From contig BROG01000376.1 in NCBI GenBank assembly GCA_030159075.1, forward strand, positions 75,001 to 139,000: a stretch of 64,000 nucleotides of DNA, written 5' to 3'. Each line of letters starts with the position of its first letter. Within the stretch, counting starts at the first letter, position 1. This document shows, piece by piece, positions 1 to 15,300 of this stretch. The DNA comes from Atrina japonica (lineage: Eukaryota; Mollusca; Bivalvia; Pterioida; Pinnidae). A program made the translations under genes and the position numbers. The notes below the pieces were generated by a model. It was not told the DNA's origin. It searched no databases and worked only from the letters and a program-made list of their open reading frames with translations.

Positions 1-380
1 AGGAATTTTGAAATGAAAAATACATATTGTATAAAATAAGGAAATCTGAAATAAGGCGATAGCTTTGGGAACCGCGGTCGGTACGCAAAGGTAAACGTAT
101 TACATTTCTATACCGTGCCGTTTAAATATTTATGAAATTATAATAACAAAAAAAGCATATTTGAATCATATCAACACAAACACGAATTTTTTAATTATGC
201 GTACCTATCTGCTGTTAGTGGCGATCATCGGGTTTGAGCTCCAGATTGAAAAACGAAACAAAACTCTCTTGTTTTGGAAATGTTAAAAACCCTATCATGT
301 GAAACATCAACAGGAGGATGATGATAATGATATTTTCCCATTGAAACCATCTTTGCTCGGAGTTTGTCCAGAATAGCATC
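1..380 (+). promoter_or_regulatory. Presumed promoter and 5' UTR of VPS39
   Basis: The 380 bases ahead of the VPS39 start codon are AT-rich and hold no convincing ORF. A small cluster of CpG-containing sequence (accgcggtcggtacg, about 70-85, and cgtgccg near 115) is the only locally CpG-rich part. I see no clear TATA box or initiator, which would fit a housekeeping gene. The transcription start cannot be placed from sequence alone. The ATG at 381 is chosen because the reading frame from it matches the conserved VPS39 N-terminus. Confidence 0.35.
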
Positions 381-3300
381 ATGCATGACGCATATGAAGC
401 TATTCCGGTCCTGGAAAAGTTACCTTTGAAAATAGAATCAATTGCATGTTACGGTAAGAAATATTGACAAGATAAACCAGTGAGTGTATGAAACATCAAT
501 CATGTCATGATTTCATCTGTCATCAGACATATCTCGGACTGCTCAGTCTCACAAACTTTCTGTCGACGCGGCTTAGCTCACTTAAAAAAAGGAGAAAATC
601 GCCGATTCTTCGAATTCAATGAAAATATAGAGGATATTTAATTAAAGGTTTCAATTTGTGGAATAAGTTGTCTAATAATTAAAAGTAAATCAAAATGTAA
701 TCCCTCATCATTATCTATTCAGCTGGGTAGCATAGCCATAAAGCCTAATCCCTTTGCCTTTGGGGATTCTGTGATGGGTCATTTCTTATACTGATTGTTA
801 CTGTTGTCTGGCTGTTTGCCAGATGTTTCAGCCCTTTGTCAGTTCGGCCTCCAGACGTTTTGGCCCTTTTTCAGTTTTTGGCCTTTTTTCATTTCATCCT
901 TGGACGTTTCATCTGACGATTCAGCCCCATTCGACCCTCGCAAATTTATATTATTATTTTCATGTTATTTGTCCAAACTTGCAGTGGCACAGTACCCAAA
1001 TTTGCCAGTCCTATTTACTTTCATATTTCTGCTATACTTTGAGAATTGTAATAGAAATTTAATTTATGTTATAAACGGTAACATTGCTCTGTATCAGACT
1101 CAGAGTAGTTTCAGAATAAACTATCACACTTTCCCTGTCTATTTATTTTTCATATGCCAGTAAGTATCTAAGGTGGCAATAATCTTGTGTGATTTAATTC
1201 CGTTCTTGGTAATTTTACTCAAAATGACGAATTATCAAAATAAAAATTTACATAATACATTGTACACATAGTGATTGCTGTGACAAATCTGATCAAAACC
1301 AGGACTTATGATAACTAAATACCAGCACACAATCATTCATTAAACATAATATTAAGTATATCGGCATGATATACATGTAATTTCAATACAAACTATCAAA
1401 ATTAATGTCATTCACTTTTAGTTAAACTAATTTTGATATGTAATGTAATGTACATGTTTGTGGTGCAACCGAAACAGAATTTCCTTCCATTACAATATTT
1501 CCTTCGAATTTCAACATATCTTTAAAAGAAAAAGGAAATTTTGCCGGTACATCCACAATTCCACATACTTCTTTAGCATATTTAAGATAATATATGAATT
1601 TGAATTTTACAAAATTAAAGTTTTTTTGGTTGAACTTCTACGCTGTGTGTACACTGGAAAACTCTGGTTGTTTCTGTAATTCATCATTAACATTAGTTGA
1701 GTAAAGTTGCCGAGGCCAGAGTATTATCAAGTCAAATTATGTTTAAATATCATCTTTTTCGGTTACTGCAGTGAGATACATTTCATGTCATTACTGACGA
1801 GTTTCCATACTACAACTGAATAAAATATTGTCAAATTGTACTCAAATCAACTCCAATTATATCATGTAAACTTGAAAATATATGTACAAAAACAGGTAAA
1901 ACTCAAAGTCAAATGAACCTGAAATAAATTGCGTATAAGTTCATTCCGGTAATTCATCACACGTCTCATTGACAAAAGTCAGTGCTCACTGTAGCACGTT
2001 AGTGATAATAATAATACTGATAACACTTTTATTATTTGGATTGCTTTAATAAACAAAACACAATAAGCATAGTAAGAATAGCTATTGGTCTAGATGTGGG
2101 TTTTTTATTTTAATATTTTTTGTACTTTGTGTCCGGTGTCTCGACACCAAAATACTTGTTATGTAGGCCTTTTATGCATTAATAGGAAAAATAAGGTATA
2201 ATTAAAAACAAAATCTTAAAAGTTGATTTATGTTTTAAAAAATGTGATATGACATTTTATGTCAGGGCCAAAAAGGCACATAGGGGCCGAAGTGACAAAG
2301 GGCCAAAATGGCAAAGAGCTGAAATGTCTAGAGGACGAACTGACAAAGGGCCGAAATGCCTGGCAACCCATAAGCCAGGCCATGAGCAAAATGATTGAGG
2401 CATGTGGCAAGGGCTTTGAGTAGTCACGCTGCACATTAAATCACCTCAGACTGATTGAAATTGATTGAAATAGAGTTGTGATGATCGTTCACAATGTTAA
2501 TAAAATGTTGTCCGCTGTGATGGGATTTTCAGCGTGTACTCATTGACATCAGTTGTAGACAGTTCTACATTTTTATGAGGTACTGGCAATGTACTATTGA
2601 TTGCAAAAAGCAATCAGAGCAGTGCTACTAAAATGAAAACTATGTGGATAACAAAAGAATTGAAATTATCATAAATCATGTTTAGAAAGATTGGAAGCTT
2701 GTTTTAACCATAAAATGTGAGTTTTGAAAAACAAAATGATAAAAAAATTGTCATCCACTTCCTTCTTCATTTCTTGATATGTATAATGTACTGTTTTAAA
2801 GCTGATGAAACGACATATATTTAAAACCATTTCTGGGGATATCGGAGGCTCGGTTTTAAAAATCAAGGATTAAGTGCTCCATTTAATTATTAATAAACTT
2901 TCTTTGTTGGAACGTTGAAAACTTATGTCTTTGACTTAGACGATGATATACGAGCTTAAGACGATTTTCTCTTTCTAAAGTAAGCAGCATGGAGATGACA
3001 ATTTATTTGTAAATAGATACATATGTACATGTACCTTGGGGCTGATGCCAACTGACTCTGGTCACATGACCATCATACACAAAGTCAGGATATAGAGAGA
3101 AATCTATAAATATGCATCATGACTGTCATGTAGAAAGATATGCTACCACATGTACATTTACCTTTTCACATGATCATGATACAATGTATATACTGGTAGC
3201 CCATTGTATTGCAGTACATTGTACTTTACGATTTTCATTAATTAAATACATGAATATATTAATGTATGTCATGTGATTTATTTATGAGAGTTATATGACA

Positions 3301-6300
3301 TTGTATGTTTCGCAGAAAGATCTGGATTTTTTTTTTAAAATAACATGGCTGCAGTGATATGCTACATTTACTAATAGTTTACTTCCTAACAGAAGAAGGT
3401 TCCATGCACAAGGATTATATTGTGATACAATGGGAACACATTATACAGATATTTTACAGCATTTCTGTCATTGCAGGATTGTTGTGTAATTCTCATAACT
3501 CATAAATTAATCCTTATTGATTTGTGATGTAAAAAGAATGTGTGTCAAGTTTTAATCTGTATAAATGACAGATATGCAGCAATGTTAAGGATTTTTATTT
3601 TTAAGAACCCAGATCATGATCCCTACATATAGTTACTTTATTTTAAAGTGAATTCAAAGTTATTTTCTCTGCATATTATATAATTACCAGTAGCACATAT
3701 TTTGTGCTGATGCATGTACATTCACATGAAAGTTTTCAATATATTTAAACTTAAAATCAACTACAGTCATGGGAATTACAACTAAGTAACACCAAAGTAT
3801 CATTGAGATCTTGGAGGAGTTGGATTTCAGCTAATACACAGCAATATTTATGTGACTTTGATATTTTCATGAATGACGGGGCTGGGGGAGATGGTGTCTC
3901 TCAAACACATCTTGTATGATTGACACTTCACTAATCAACTCCTGAAAAAACAATGGACTCTTCTGCACATGTAAATCAAAGATTTAAGCCAGTCCAAATG
4001 TGTCTATAAGGGGTGAATGGGTTAATTATAACTGATATATTTACTTTAGAATAGGGTAAATAAGAAGTATGTTGTGTTCTACTGAACTAGCAGTAATGGA
4101 TTATGGTATGAAATTGTAAACATGATGAAATTGTCGGTAATTTATTTTTGTACTTGTGTAGCAGATTACCGTATACGTGTAGTTCTAATAGTTTTCTTTT
4201 CATTTTCTTTGCATTAGACGATGTTCTACTCGTTGGAACTAAAGAGAACCACCTGCTGCAGTACAAAATCAAACAAGGTTCAGGTCAGTATGTTCTAAAT
4301 TGTTTTATGGTGATGCTTAACTTTACCATTGTACTTTACTTAAATATACTACAAAGCTTTTCCTTGACTGAAATAAATATCGTTTTGGCTAAAACATTTG
4401 ACTTGACTTTGATGAAAGTTTAATCTATAACTGATAACAACACATGTACTTACTGACAAATTTTAAATAAAATTACCACAAGACCATCATCTGAAATCTG
4501 AGGAGAAACAATCTGAAAGTTTTGTGAATTGTTGAATTATAATGTGTTATCATTTTCTGTCATAAAAAAGAACATTATGCTTCACTTCCTTATAAAGATC
4601 ATGTCGGTTTTCACACATTACACATGTCATTAAATAAAACGTCAATTTATAAAGATCATGTCAGTTTTCACACATTACACATGTCATTAAATAAAACATC
4701 AATTTATAAAGATCATGTCAGTTTTTACACATTACACATGTCATTAAATAAAACGTCAGTTTTCACACTTTACACATAGATAACAACAATTGTCAATTTT
4801 GAGACATGAAAGGGACAATTTAAAGGTGCTTGATCACAAAATTTAATGAAATTCTATCTATTATTTTTTGTCATAAAATATTTATATTTACTGAAAAGTA
4901 TTATTTAAGGCATTTCTGTAAAATTTGCTTTCCCAGTTAAAAGGCACGAAATGATAAAAAAGCTACCTTGTCCAGAGTGCTTTGTTAGGGCCTTTTATAA
5001 GTTATGTAAAACCCAAACAGAAAAATGTCAAAATGTTCTAGAGTTTTTTCGTTATTCATATTGTTGTATATATGGAGTCAATGTAGTTATGTTCAACTCA
5101 TCAAAAAATTACCAAATGCAAGTTTACATGAAAATAAGATTTTAACCCCGCACACAACAATCTGTATAAGAGAATTTTTACTGACTTTTTACTTTTTTTG
5201 CAGATCTCTATTTAACAGTGTTCTTTACTTGATAGACTGAACTGAAAATATGGACTTGATGTCTGTTTATATGTAAAGACAATGTATTTTTATATTATTT
5301 TTGATTTACTTTACAGGAGAGTCAAAGTTTGAAGTAACCTTAGAGAGGTCCAACAAGAACTTTGCAAAGAAATCAATTGTACAGGTAACTATTTGTTTTA
5401 GCTGATGTTTTGAGTGATTAAGTAATTTGAATCATATGTGCAAATCTATTTAATGCCAATTGATCTGATTCAAGGGTTAATAGACTCTTTTTGGGACAGG
5501 GTCCTATACCTTTCCAGTTTGGAATTTTACATTGCAGTGTGCCAAATTGGGAAAAAAAGTAACTATGGTCATTTTACTCAGAAGAATAAAGACAAAACTT
5601 GGGATTCATTTCACTGACAACATGGTTTTCATCTGAAGACTTGGAAGCACAGTAGATACTTTAGTTCACACAAAATTCTCTTTTGGGGGGGGGGATGGGG
5701 GGGATGTTAATACCAAATTTGAATAACCTGATGAACACAATTTGAAAAGTTTTGCTCAAAATTGGGGGAAATAGCAGATTTTGCATTGGGAATGGAGCCT
5801 TTAACAAGATCTGCACGTTGATGATATTAATCCCTGTGATTTCATGTTAGAGAGTATAATTTGAACTTCGTGTAGCATTATTACAGTGCAACTTCCGAAA
5901 ACTGATATCGATCATGTTACACAAGTCTGAATTTTTTTCTTCTATTTTCATATTAAAATAACTTCTAAATTCCAATCCATCCAAACTCCAAACACCAAAC
6001 AAATTTTCACAGCGAAAATGTGTTAATGTACTCAAAATAACCTCCTAATACCGACATCATCTATGGCGACTTCGCTATGTATTCAACCATGACAGGGATT
6101 TCAAAGGTCATTAACACGCGCATATTGTTCTGTGATTCCATTGACATTTAGCATAATTAACTGGACGCTTGAAAAAGTTTTTTATCTCAACAAATTTAGT
6201 AGGAATTTTTCTATTTAAACTACACACTTCTCTTTTCGAAACATATTTGAGTAGATCTATGCACTATCAATATATAATTATAGAATGAATTTCTGCTATA

Positions 6301-9300
6301 TAATGAATTAAAATAACACAAATTTACAAGGTTACTTATCAAGTTCGTTGTATTTAAAAACATTTATCAAAAAGCTATGGAAAGTTAATATTATGTCCTA
6401 CTTATTTGATGTTACCGGCCAGGACTTTCAGTTACAAGCGACATGTTTTCGTATCTGAGTTTGTATTGTTTTATAAATAAATAGGCATTTATTGAGTAAT
6501 CAGATTTCATATTAAATTTTAAAACAACAAATACTACGTCTAAATAAGGAATGCAAACATGTACAGAAGATTGAAAAGAAAACACAAGGTACAAAGACAA
6601 GTAAATAGTATATATACAAACTGGAATGGATCAGAACTGACCCGAAGTTTTGACGTACGTCAACTTCCAAAAACAGAACCCTCTGAAAACTGGACAAAAT
6701 TAACAGTCCGAACGAAGATTGATATTCGGAAGTTGCACTGTATATAAGTGAATCTCATTTTCTTAAGTATACTATAAATTCTAAATAATACTATCATGCA
6801 AATAAATTTGACTTTTTTTTTCTGAAAATTAAAGTTTTATAGCATTTTACTGTGATTGTCTTAGTTTGCTTCCTGCAGAAAAGATTTAAAAGGTATAAAA
6901 TTTTCTTTTCTTTTTCCAGTTAGCAGCTATACCAGAGTTGTATATTTTAATTAGTTTGTCAGGTAAGTTGATTTTTTTTATTTGTATACTTGCCACCATA
7001 ATTTCTGTTGGTCAAAATAATGAATATAAATTCCATGTCTGCTTCCAACATTTTGTTTGTGTTTGAAGTATGTCAAAGAGTTACAATAACTGTCAGAAAC
7101 ATATGAGGGGCTTCACATGAGATGTATTATATTGTCTGACATGTGATGGTTCTCAACCAAACACTGACTCTGTTTTATGTATGATGTATTATACCGTATT
7201 CGGCCGTGTATAATCCGCACTCTTTTCACTCTAAAATTTGTCTCAGGCAGGGGGGTGCAGATAATACAGTACTACAGAATCTTAGAACATTTTTTCCGCA
7301 GGAACTACTGCATGAGATTCGATGTGGGTGGTAAGCCTGACAAAGTTTTTTTTCGTAATAACGATGTACGAGTCAATGTATATCATCATTTATGTCTACA
7401 GTGACGGTGAATAAATCAATAAATGAATCTTGTTGTCTTTTATTTTTGTGTGTTTCAGTTTACAAATAGGCTAGACTACACAGGCACTTGTGTAATGCAA
7501 GAGCAAAAATGGAAGAGCAAATATGTAGTATCTTGTAGTTTCGTATTTTCCCATTTATATCATATTATGTAGTTTTGCGTTGTTTGTTTTGAGACGATGA
7601 CTATACATTAATAAATAAAACAATGTTTTCTGGGTGTTTTGTTCTGTGGAGGAATGTTATTTTACACATTTCGTACAAAAGGTATATACCAGTAACTCTC
7701 TTACTACAGTACATCTACAGTGTAGTACTAAGTTATGGAACATGCCAATTATACAGGTAAGTACGATGAGTTAATTTTAAATTGAAAATATGATAAAAGG
7801 TGTAAAATAACACAATGCCACACCAAGGTAATTAATGTTTGTAGTATATGTCTCCATTCATAATCAATGATGCGTGTAACAGACAACAGTATACTTGGAT
7901 CTGTATATATATCCCTTTGTTTCAATAATTACGCTATACACGCGTATTCTGGATATATAGATCGCTTGTGTACATGTGCTCTCCGCTAATTAAAATTGTT
8001 ACAAACTTTTATGTCGCCAATTTCCGCAAATATAATATCTATTTCAAATGTTGTTCTAATACATACTATTAATTAAATATATAGGCTACCACGTCAGCAA
8101 AAGCAAATGATTGCGCTGTAATTAACGGAATGTAATTTTACAAAGACTTCGACTGATGTTTTGATATTTCTTTTGTTATTTATTTCAAATCATTAATTTG
8201 CTTATCATATCCCTTATCTAATATCTCGAATATATATATCTATAATAAATATTTATCTATTTCTTCCAAATACTGATCTGCGAATTTTGAAAATATTTCC
8301 GATCGTCATACTGCACTTATACACAATAATAATCAATCTCGCCGACGATTTTCGGCCAGACGGCCGTGGAAAAAAGTCAACGCAGATTATACGCACGAAG
8401 TCCTTTTTTCTCCGAGATCTGATGCTGAAATGGGGGGTGCGGATAATACGTAAATGCGGATTATACACGGCCGATTAAATCTGTTTATCATAAATAGATT
8501 TTAAGATAATGCAACATTGATTGTGTTCTTGTATTGGTGCAGTCACTTTATCGGAGGGGAGGGGAGTAGTGACTAAACCCAAATCAATTCCTTTACATAA
8601 GAAGTGAATATTACAAGTCTATCACATGAGACATCATACTGAGGTATTAACATGTACATGTATATCATTTATGTGTTAGACTCTTTGGTATTACATGTAC
8701 AGTCTTATTCTACTGCCACCATTTGTGTAGCTAAATGTTTGCATTATAAAGAGGTTTGACGATAGGTTGAGGGAAATCTTAAATGAAATTATAGGGAAAA
8801 TTAGAAAAGTGGACTTTCAAAATTTGTGGCATAAAGGGAGGGGAAAAATGAATGGGTGGTGTGGGGGGGCATTATAAAGTATTTCACTGTAAAGTGGGGT
8901 CGGGTATTACCAGACTATTAAGCCAATGTTCATATTGAGTCTCTTGTCTATATGAACTAAGGTCATATGATGGTTCAATACATAGTAAAACATTTGGGGG
9001 TTACCAGACAAATGTCATATCCTGTTAACTATCACTAGAAATAAAGAAAAATAGGTGCATTCGATTGCATAGAAGAGGGCATAACCAGACACCTTCGTCT
9101 TTCATCAGACAGTATGTAGAGTGTTACCGGAAACCATAACCATTTTATTGAAATACAGAATATAGATACATAGATAATGCAAAAATAGTTCACTAAAACA
9201 AAGCAATGAACATGAACATGTAGTATCATTTAATTATCCACAAATGTGACACTAGAAGGGTTAAGAGGCAGGCCTTCTACTTCTGGTATTGTCAGAGACT

Positions 9301-12300
9301 TCACTTTGATATTGTTTACTTTACATTACATTCATTAAGATTAAAACTTGTGACTGAATAAAAAGCTGCTTCAATGCTTCAATTATTTCCTATAAAATAC
9401 CGAAATGCATCAATAATCAATATTAACACATGTATAAGCAATTTTGTTAACATGTATCCGGTGATACTCAACAACACTAAAATGTATTCGGCTATAATCA
9501 GACGGCCCAATATTTCCAATCAGACACACCCTACATCATGATCATTCGGCTGATAAGGTACGGTTGATGTTTATGTATCCAACTGTCATAACAAAAATAA
9601 CCATTTCAAGTTACACTGGTATCCAGAGCCTTAAGACTTTAGGCCAAAAATGTATGCGCATGCGTAAGGAATAACATCCACAGCAGACGTAAATAGAAAA
9701 CGCCTGATGACACAATTGTTTGACAGCTTTTTGAGTTGCTTAATTTCTGACAGTTTAGATAAAATGCAAACAAATTCATAATAACATCTCATGGAAAAAT
9801 ACTTTGATTATAAAAATAATATCTATACATACGCGCACGGCGACACCTGACCCCGCTCAATATCTTTTATGTGGTTGTTTTATATTAAATGTATATGTTT
9901 TATGTTTTCTATTTCATGTGTATGCATATATATCTATTATGTCAGTTTACTGTGCATTTATTATATATGTTTTATGTACATACATATAATTTTGTTTTAA
10001 TTGGTTGATATTTTCTACAATTTCTCTTTGACAGATAATGTAGTGAGTGTCCATGACTTAACAACATTTAGTCACCTTGCCTCTCTCCAAAAAACCAAAG
10101 GTGCCACGCTATTTGCAATTGATGTGAAGGTAAAAACCAAAGTAACTGTACATCAGTAACTATGACGATTTCAAATATTGCTGCTATAGATTTATTGTAC
10201 GGTGATCACATGCCTTATATAACCAGCGACTGCTCAATTTCAGCGGACGGTCTCTTGTATATTGTATGTATTGATATGGCAAAGGGAGGTAACGCGAGCA
10301 TTGAATGTTACAATTTCCAGTTCTGGCTACCACGGAAGTTTGGGGAAATTGCCATGTCCATTGTCAGGTGTTTATGCAACAATTATCACAACTTTTGAAG
10401 TTAATATCAATTAGATTGGGATGCATAAACATAAACTTTTTGTGTAATCGGTCTGTTCATAATGGATTTCATACAGAAATGATGTCTTCAACAAAAAACA
10501 AAGTTTTCTCCATTGCCGAAAGTGTTGGTGTCTATAAGTGAAATTGGTAATAGATCGTTTTGCCACATCGCGACTTTAAGGCGTGAATTATGTTGATGAA
10601 AAATTATTTCTTTAACAATAAACATTGGGTAAACTGTCTTTTTCACCCCATACAGTTATTTATATTAATTAATACAAGATACAGAAAGTTGTTTGGTTGT
10701 TTTTTAGTGTAGGCAGAGTATATGTTCATGTACCATGGTAATAACCCTAAATAGGATTGTTTACTTTCGATATTACAAGCCATAAAATTTGTTTTAAATC
10801 ACAGCCATTTTTCGCTATGAAAAAAAATTATTTTACCTGTTCCCAGTGTCACATTTCGTTTAAATTCAAGTAGGTTCCATAAATGCTCATGTTTTATTTT
10901 TACATGAGTGTTAATGCACAACAGACAATATTTAAAGTTGGTGCGGAAGATACAACAAATAAAATTTAGAATGTTCATTTTATATTTATTTAGAGGCTGG
11001 AAATTGAAGTTTTTGTTTTGTTTTTAGATCTACATTAATTTGATTTATTTTCATTTCATGTATGTTAGTTAGAAGTAGTTTGAATCCCATGGCTATTTTG
11101 CCAAAATAACAACCCATTTCAGTACTTTCAGTACTTTGATTTTTTATTATTGCTCAAATAAGTGTTGATATTACAGATATAGATTCTCAGTCAGTTTTTA
11201 TATTATTATCAGATAATATCATTGTCAGATAAGAGTTGATATAGATTCTCAGTCAGTATTTGACATCAGTTGTTAAGAGTCTGATCATATTTACAAAATC
11301 AAAGTCCTCATCTGATGTTTATTTTAATGCAATACCAAAATTAGAAAAAGATATTACAAACCACAAAAGTAATAATCAGTCAGTAAAATTAAGCTTATCC
11401 CATTGATTCCTACATTTCCTTTTTCTTCTATAGAATACTAAAACAATGAGCGGTGAGGATCACTGTACGTTGCGGATGTGTGTGGCTGTTAAAAGAAAAT
11501 TACAGGTAATAAAAATCTTTGTGATGTAACAAAGTATTAAATGTGAATAACTTTGTCACAGTAAAGATTGGGTCAAGGAACAATTTAATGTGTATTGTGT
11601 ATAATAGAATTTGAACTTTGTAAAGATTGAGACAAGGAGCAGTTTATTCTGTACTGTGAATTTTAGGACCAGAGCTGCTTAAAATTAGTCTTATACGAAA
11701 GAACCAATGTTGAGAAACCACTGTCATGAGAGACCACCTCTCTTGTAATTCCATGCTACGAAAACCACTCAGTTGAAAATCCTTTGTGCAAAACCCCTTA
11801 TTAGTGGTAGATGATAGTTCTCTCATGACAGTTTAAATGCCCTAAATCTAGTGATATTAAGTGATATTAGTGAAATTAAGTACAGTGAAACCTGTATATA
11901 GGGGCCACCCAAGGGACCAGAAAATATTGACCTGTGACCCTTATACACAGGTTCAATTTAGTTGAACTATGCAGTCAAGGGACTTGAAAAAACTGGCCCC
12001 TATTAACAGGTAATCCTTATATAGAGGTGGCTGCTATAGCAGGTTTACTGTACAATGTTGAGTAGTAAATATTTATCATTGTCATTTCATATTGTAAAAA
12101 TAGGTCAGCCTTGCATATTTTGTAACATTCCAGCATTGTAAAGGAATTATGAGTTTTCCTTTTGAAATACTGTGTTAATTTCATTTTCAGATCTGCTACT
12201 GGAAAAATAGAACTTTTCATGACCTTAAGGTATGTTTGTAATGCATTTAAGTATTAGTATTACATTTTTTTATGATACATACTCTAAAAGTTGATACAGG

Positions 12301-15300
12301 TGTTTTATACAAAATACTTATATGTGCTCATATGATTAATGCAAGTTGTGGTGTTCTTAGATTAAACATTATAGTACAATTCTAAAACTTGATAAAGGTG
12401 TTTTCTACATCACCTCTTTTACATATTCTAAAAGTTAATTGTGATGTTTTTGTACAACACCTTTATGTTAAAGATTCAAAATGTTAATTGTGGTATTGTA
12501 TGTAACACCTCTAAAACACAAATTCTAAAAAAAGTTATCACTGATTTTTTTATGCTGAACATCTAAGGTACAACCTCTAAAAGATAGCGAAAGCATTTTT
12601 TTTTGTAGATCACTTCTTTCTAACGGTCGATAAAGGTTTGTATACATCGTAACTCCAAGTCTTTATGTTTGTTACAGGATGATTTTAATTTGTACGATAT
12701 TCCTCGTTCTATGAAGTGGTGCGAAGATTCTATCTGTGTGGGTTTCAAAAGAGATTACTTCATGGTGAAGGTAGGCAGAATGTTATACATGATTAATGAA
12801 AGGACCAGTAGCCCATTTCACAAAGAGTCATACGTAATTTCTTTTACTTGAGTATAAAATATTTCCCTAAGTCATTTTCACAAAAGTTCATAAGTAAAAA
12901 TCCTTCAGGAAATTCCTTTACTTTAAGGACACATAAAAGCTGTCGTAAGTCCAAAGGAATTTCTGTTCGTGTGATTTTTTCCATGAATCTCCCTTGTATT
13001 ATGTCAGTTATGGATTTGATACTTACCGAGAAAAAAATCTGTAACCTGTACAGATTTTCTTTAAAGTTACGATCTCTTTTGTTAAAATGACTTAAGTTTG
13101 TGAAATGGGCTGCAGAAGTATTGTGAAAATTTGATAAATGTTTGTGGTATAATTATTATAGTCATAAATGTAAAACCCTTTGAAGTGTCATGACTGAAGC
13201 TATAGTATGTTTAAAATGGAAATAAAATTATTCAACTGACACAAAATGAAATCCAGAGTACTACAGTCAAACACTGATTACCTGGACTGAGTGAGAGAGA
13301 CACACACAAAATTCTGGATAATCAGCATCTGGATAAACGTTGGTAGACTGTATATAGAAACTTATAAACTGATTGAATTATGTAAGTTTTTATATAAACT
13401 GAAAGGTAACAGCAATCAACCTACAATGTGCTTTTTTGTAGATAAATTCGGGTGATATACGGGAGTTATTTCCCCTTGGAAATAAACAAACGGAACCAAC
13501 AATAACAAGGTTACAGAGTGATAAACTGTTGCCGAATAGAGACGATAAATTGATACCAGGTAGAGTTGATAAATTAATGCTGGGTAAAGATGACCATACA
13601 AAAGCTCAGGATCGGTTGATGTTAGGTCGAAATGATATGTCAATATTGATTGATGCTGAGGGAAATCCAACACAGAAACATGCAATCAACTGGACTGATA
13701 TTCCAATAGAAATTGGTAAGTATGGTATAAGTGAATATTTTAGCGAAATGCAAATTTAGCATTTTGTCCTAAAAATATAGTATGTAATTTTAGCGATTTC
13801 GGATTAAAAAAAATATAACACTTACCTACAATGTCAGAGGAATAAATTGTCAGCGATATTCAATTTTAGCAATCTCAACCATCTCACTAATAATGCCAAA
13901 ATTGAATCCTCACTAAAATTTCCGCTTATATTGTAGTAAATCTTTGATTTCTTATATCTTAATAATGTCACTTTTTATTTTCTTGTTACATTTTTTATAT
14001 TTGTATACAGCCAGACTGGCTCAGTCGGTAGCGTGCTCAACTCATGATCATGAGGTCATGAGTTCAAGTCTAGCCTGCGGCAGGTCAAACTCCTGTCCTT
14101 CGGATGAGACAGTAAAAACTGAGGTCCCATGTCACAGTAGGTGTCGACAAGTTAAAGAACCCTCACAGCTCAATGGCCATAAGTGCCAAACTTTTAAGCC
14201 CTTCACCGGCATTGATGACGTCTCCATATGAGTGAAAGATTCTTGAGTGGGACGTTAAACAACAATACAACCAACCAACATATTTGTATATTCCCTAGAT
14301 TACCGGTATTTGAAAAATGTCCAATGTCAACCAATTTTCTCCTACATTTACATTGAGAATACTCAAAAGTGTATTTGTGCCCTTCTGTCTATTATTACTT
14401 TTCATGTAACACTTTCTGACCTGTGACATTTAAGACATTAAATATATATATAAGGTGTTTTACTCTATATATGATTGTAAGTATTAAACATTTTAGCTCA
14501 TTCACCCCTAAAGACACATTTGGACTGGCCTAAGTCATTGATTTACAGAAGAGTCCATTGTTTTTCAGGGGTTTATGACTGCTGAGTTAAAATGTGTTTA
14601 TATTGTCAAATATTGGATTGTGTCTTGTGATTATGTATGTATATTGTTGTATTATACATTAAATATATATCATTACAGAAAGTGATCCACCATATATCAT
14701 TGCTGTACTGCCTAAGTATGTAGAAATCAGAACAGTGGAACCAAGACTAATGATACAAAGTATTGAGTTGTCAAAAGCACAAACACTGTGCCAGGGGAGG
14801 TAACTTTGATTGTGATACACAATACACAATTTATGCCGAGTTTTGTTTTATTAGCATTTTATTAGCTCACCTGAACTGTTGACCTCATACTGTGCAAGCA
14901 CTTAAATCTAAAGTGGAAAAATGGTGTGAGGGTGACTCTATCAACAGAAATCGGTATTCTATCTTATATATTCCATTTCCTATCTTATATATGTGATGAT
15001 TAAGTCATCATCATATATATTTATTTATAAAACATTTTAAATAATTTTCATATGCAATATTTCAAAATCATCTAACTCTTTAAAATGAGTATTAAAACCC
15101 ACAAATTTCAGTTTATATATTGTTACAAATATTATCATTTCTATCTGCTTAAGATTTCATAATTTTTAGTCCCCTAACAGTGGCACAAGAGTGGATCTTA
15201 TGTTTTGTCTGTCAGTCCTTTTTTGTTTAAGTTTTGTAATTGCTCACCAGCCACTTAATAATAGTAATGGACATGTATTGATTCAACAATTCTGTCAGAA

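Noticed and set aside
14018..14090. Functional tRNA gene
   Set aside because: A and B boxes are present, but the acceptor stem does not close and a SINE body with typical tail follows directly, so it is a SINE head.
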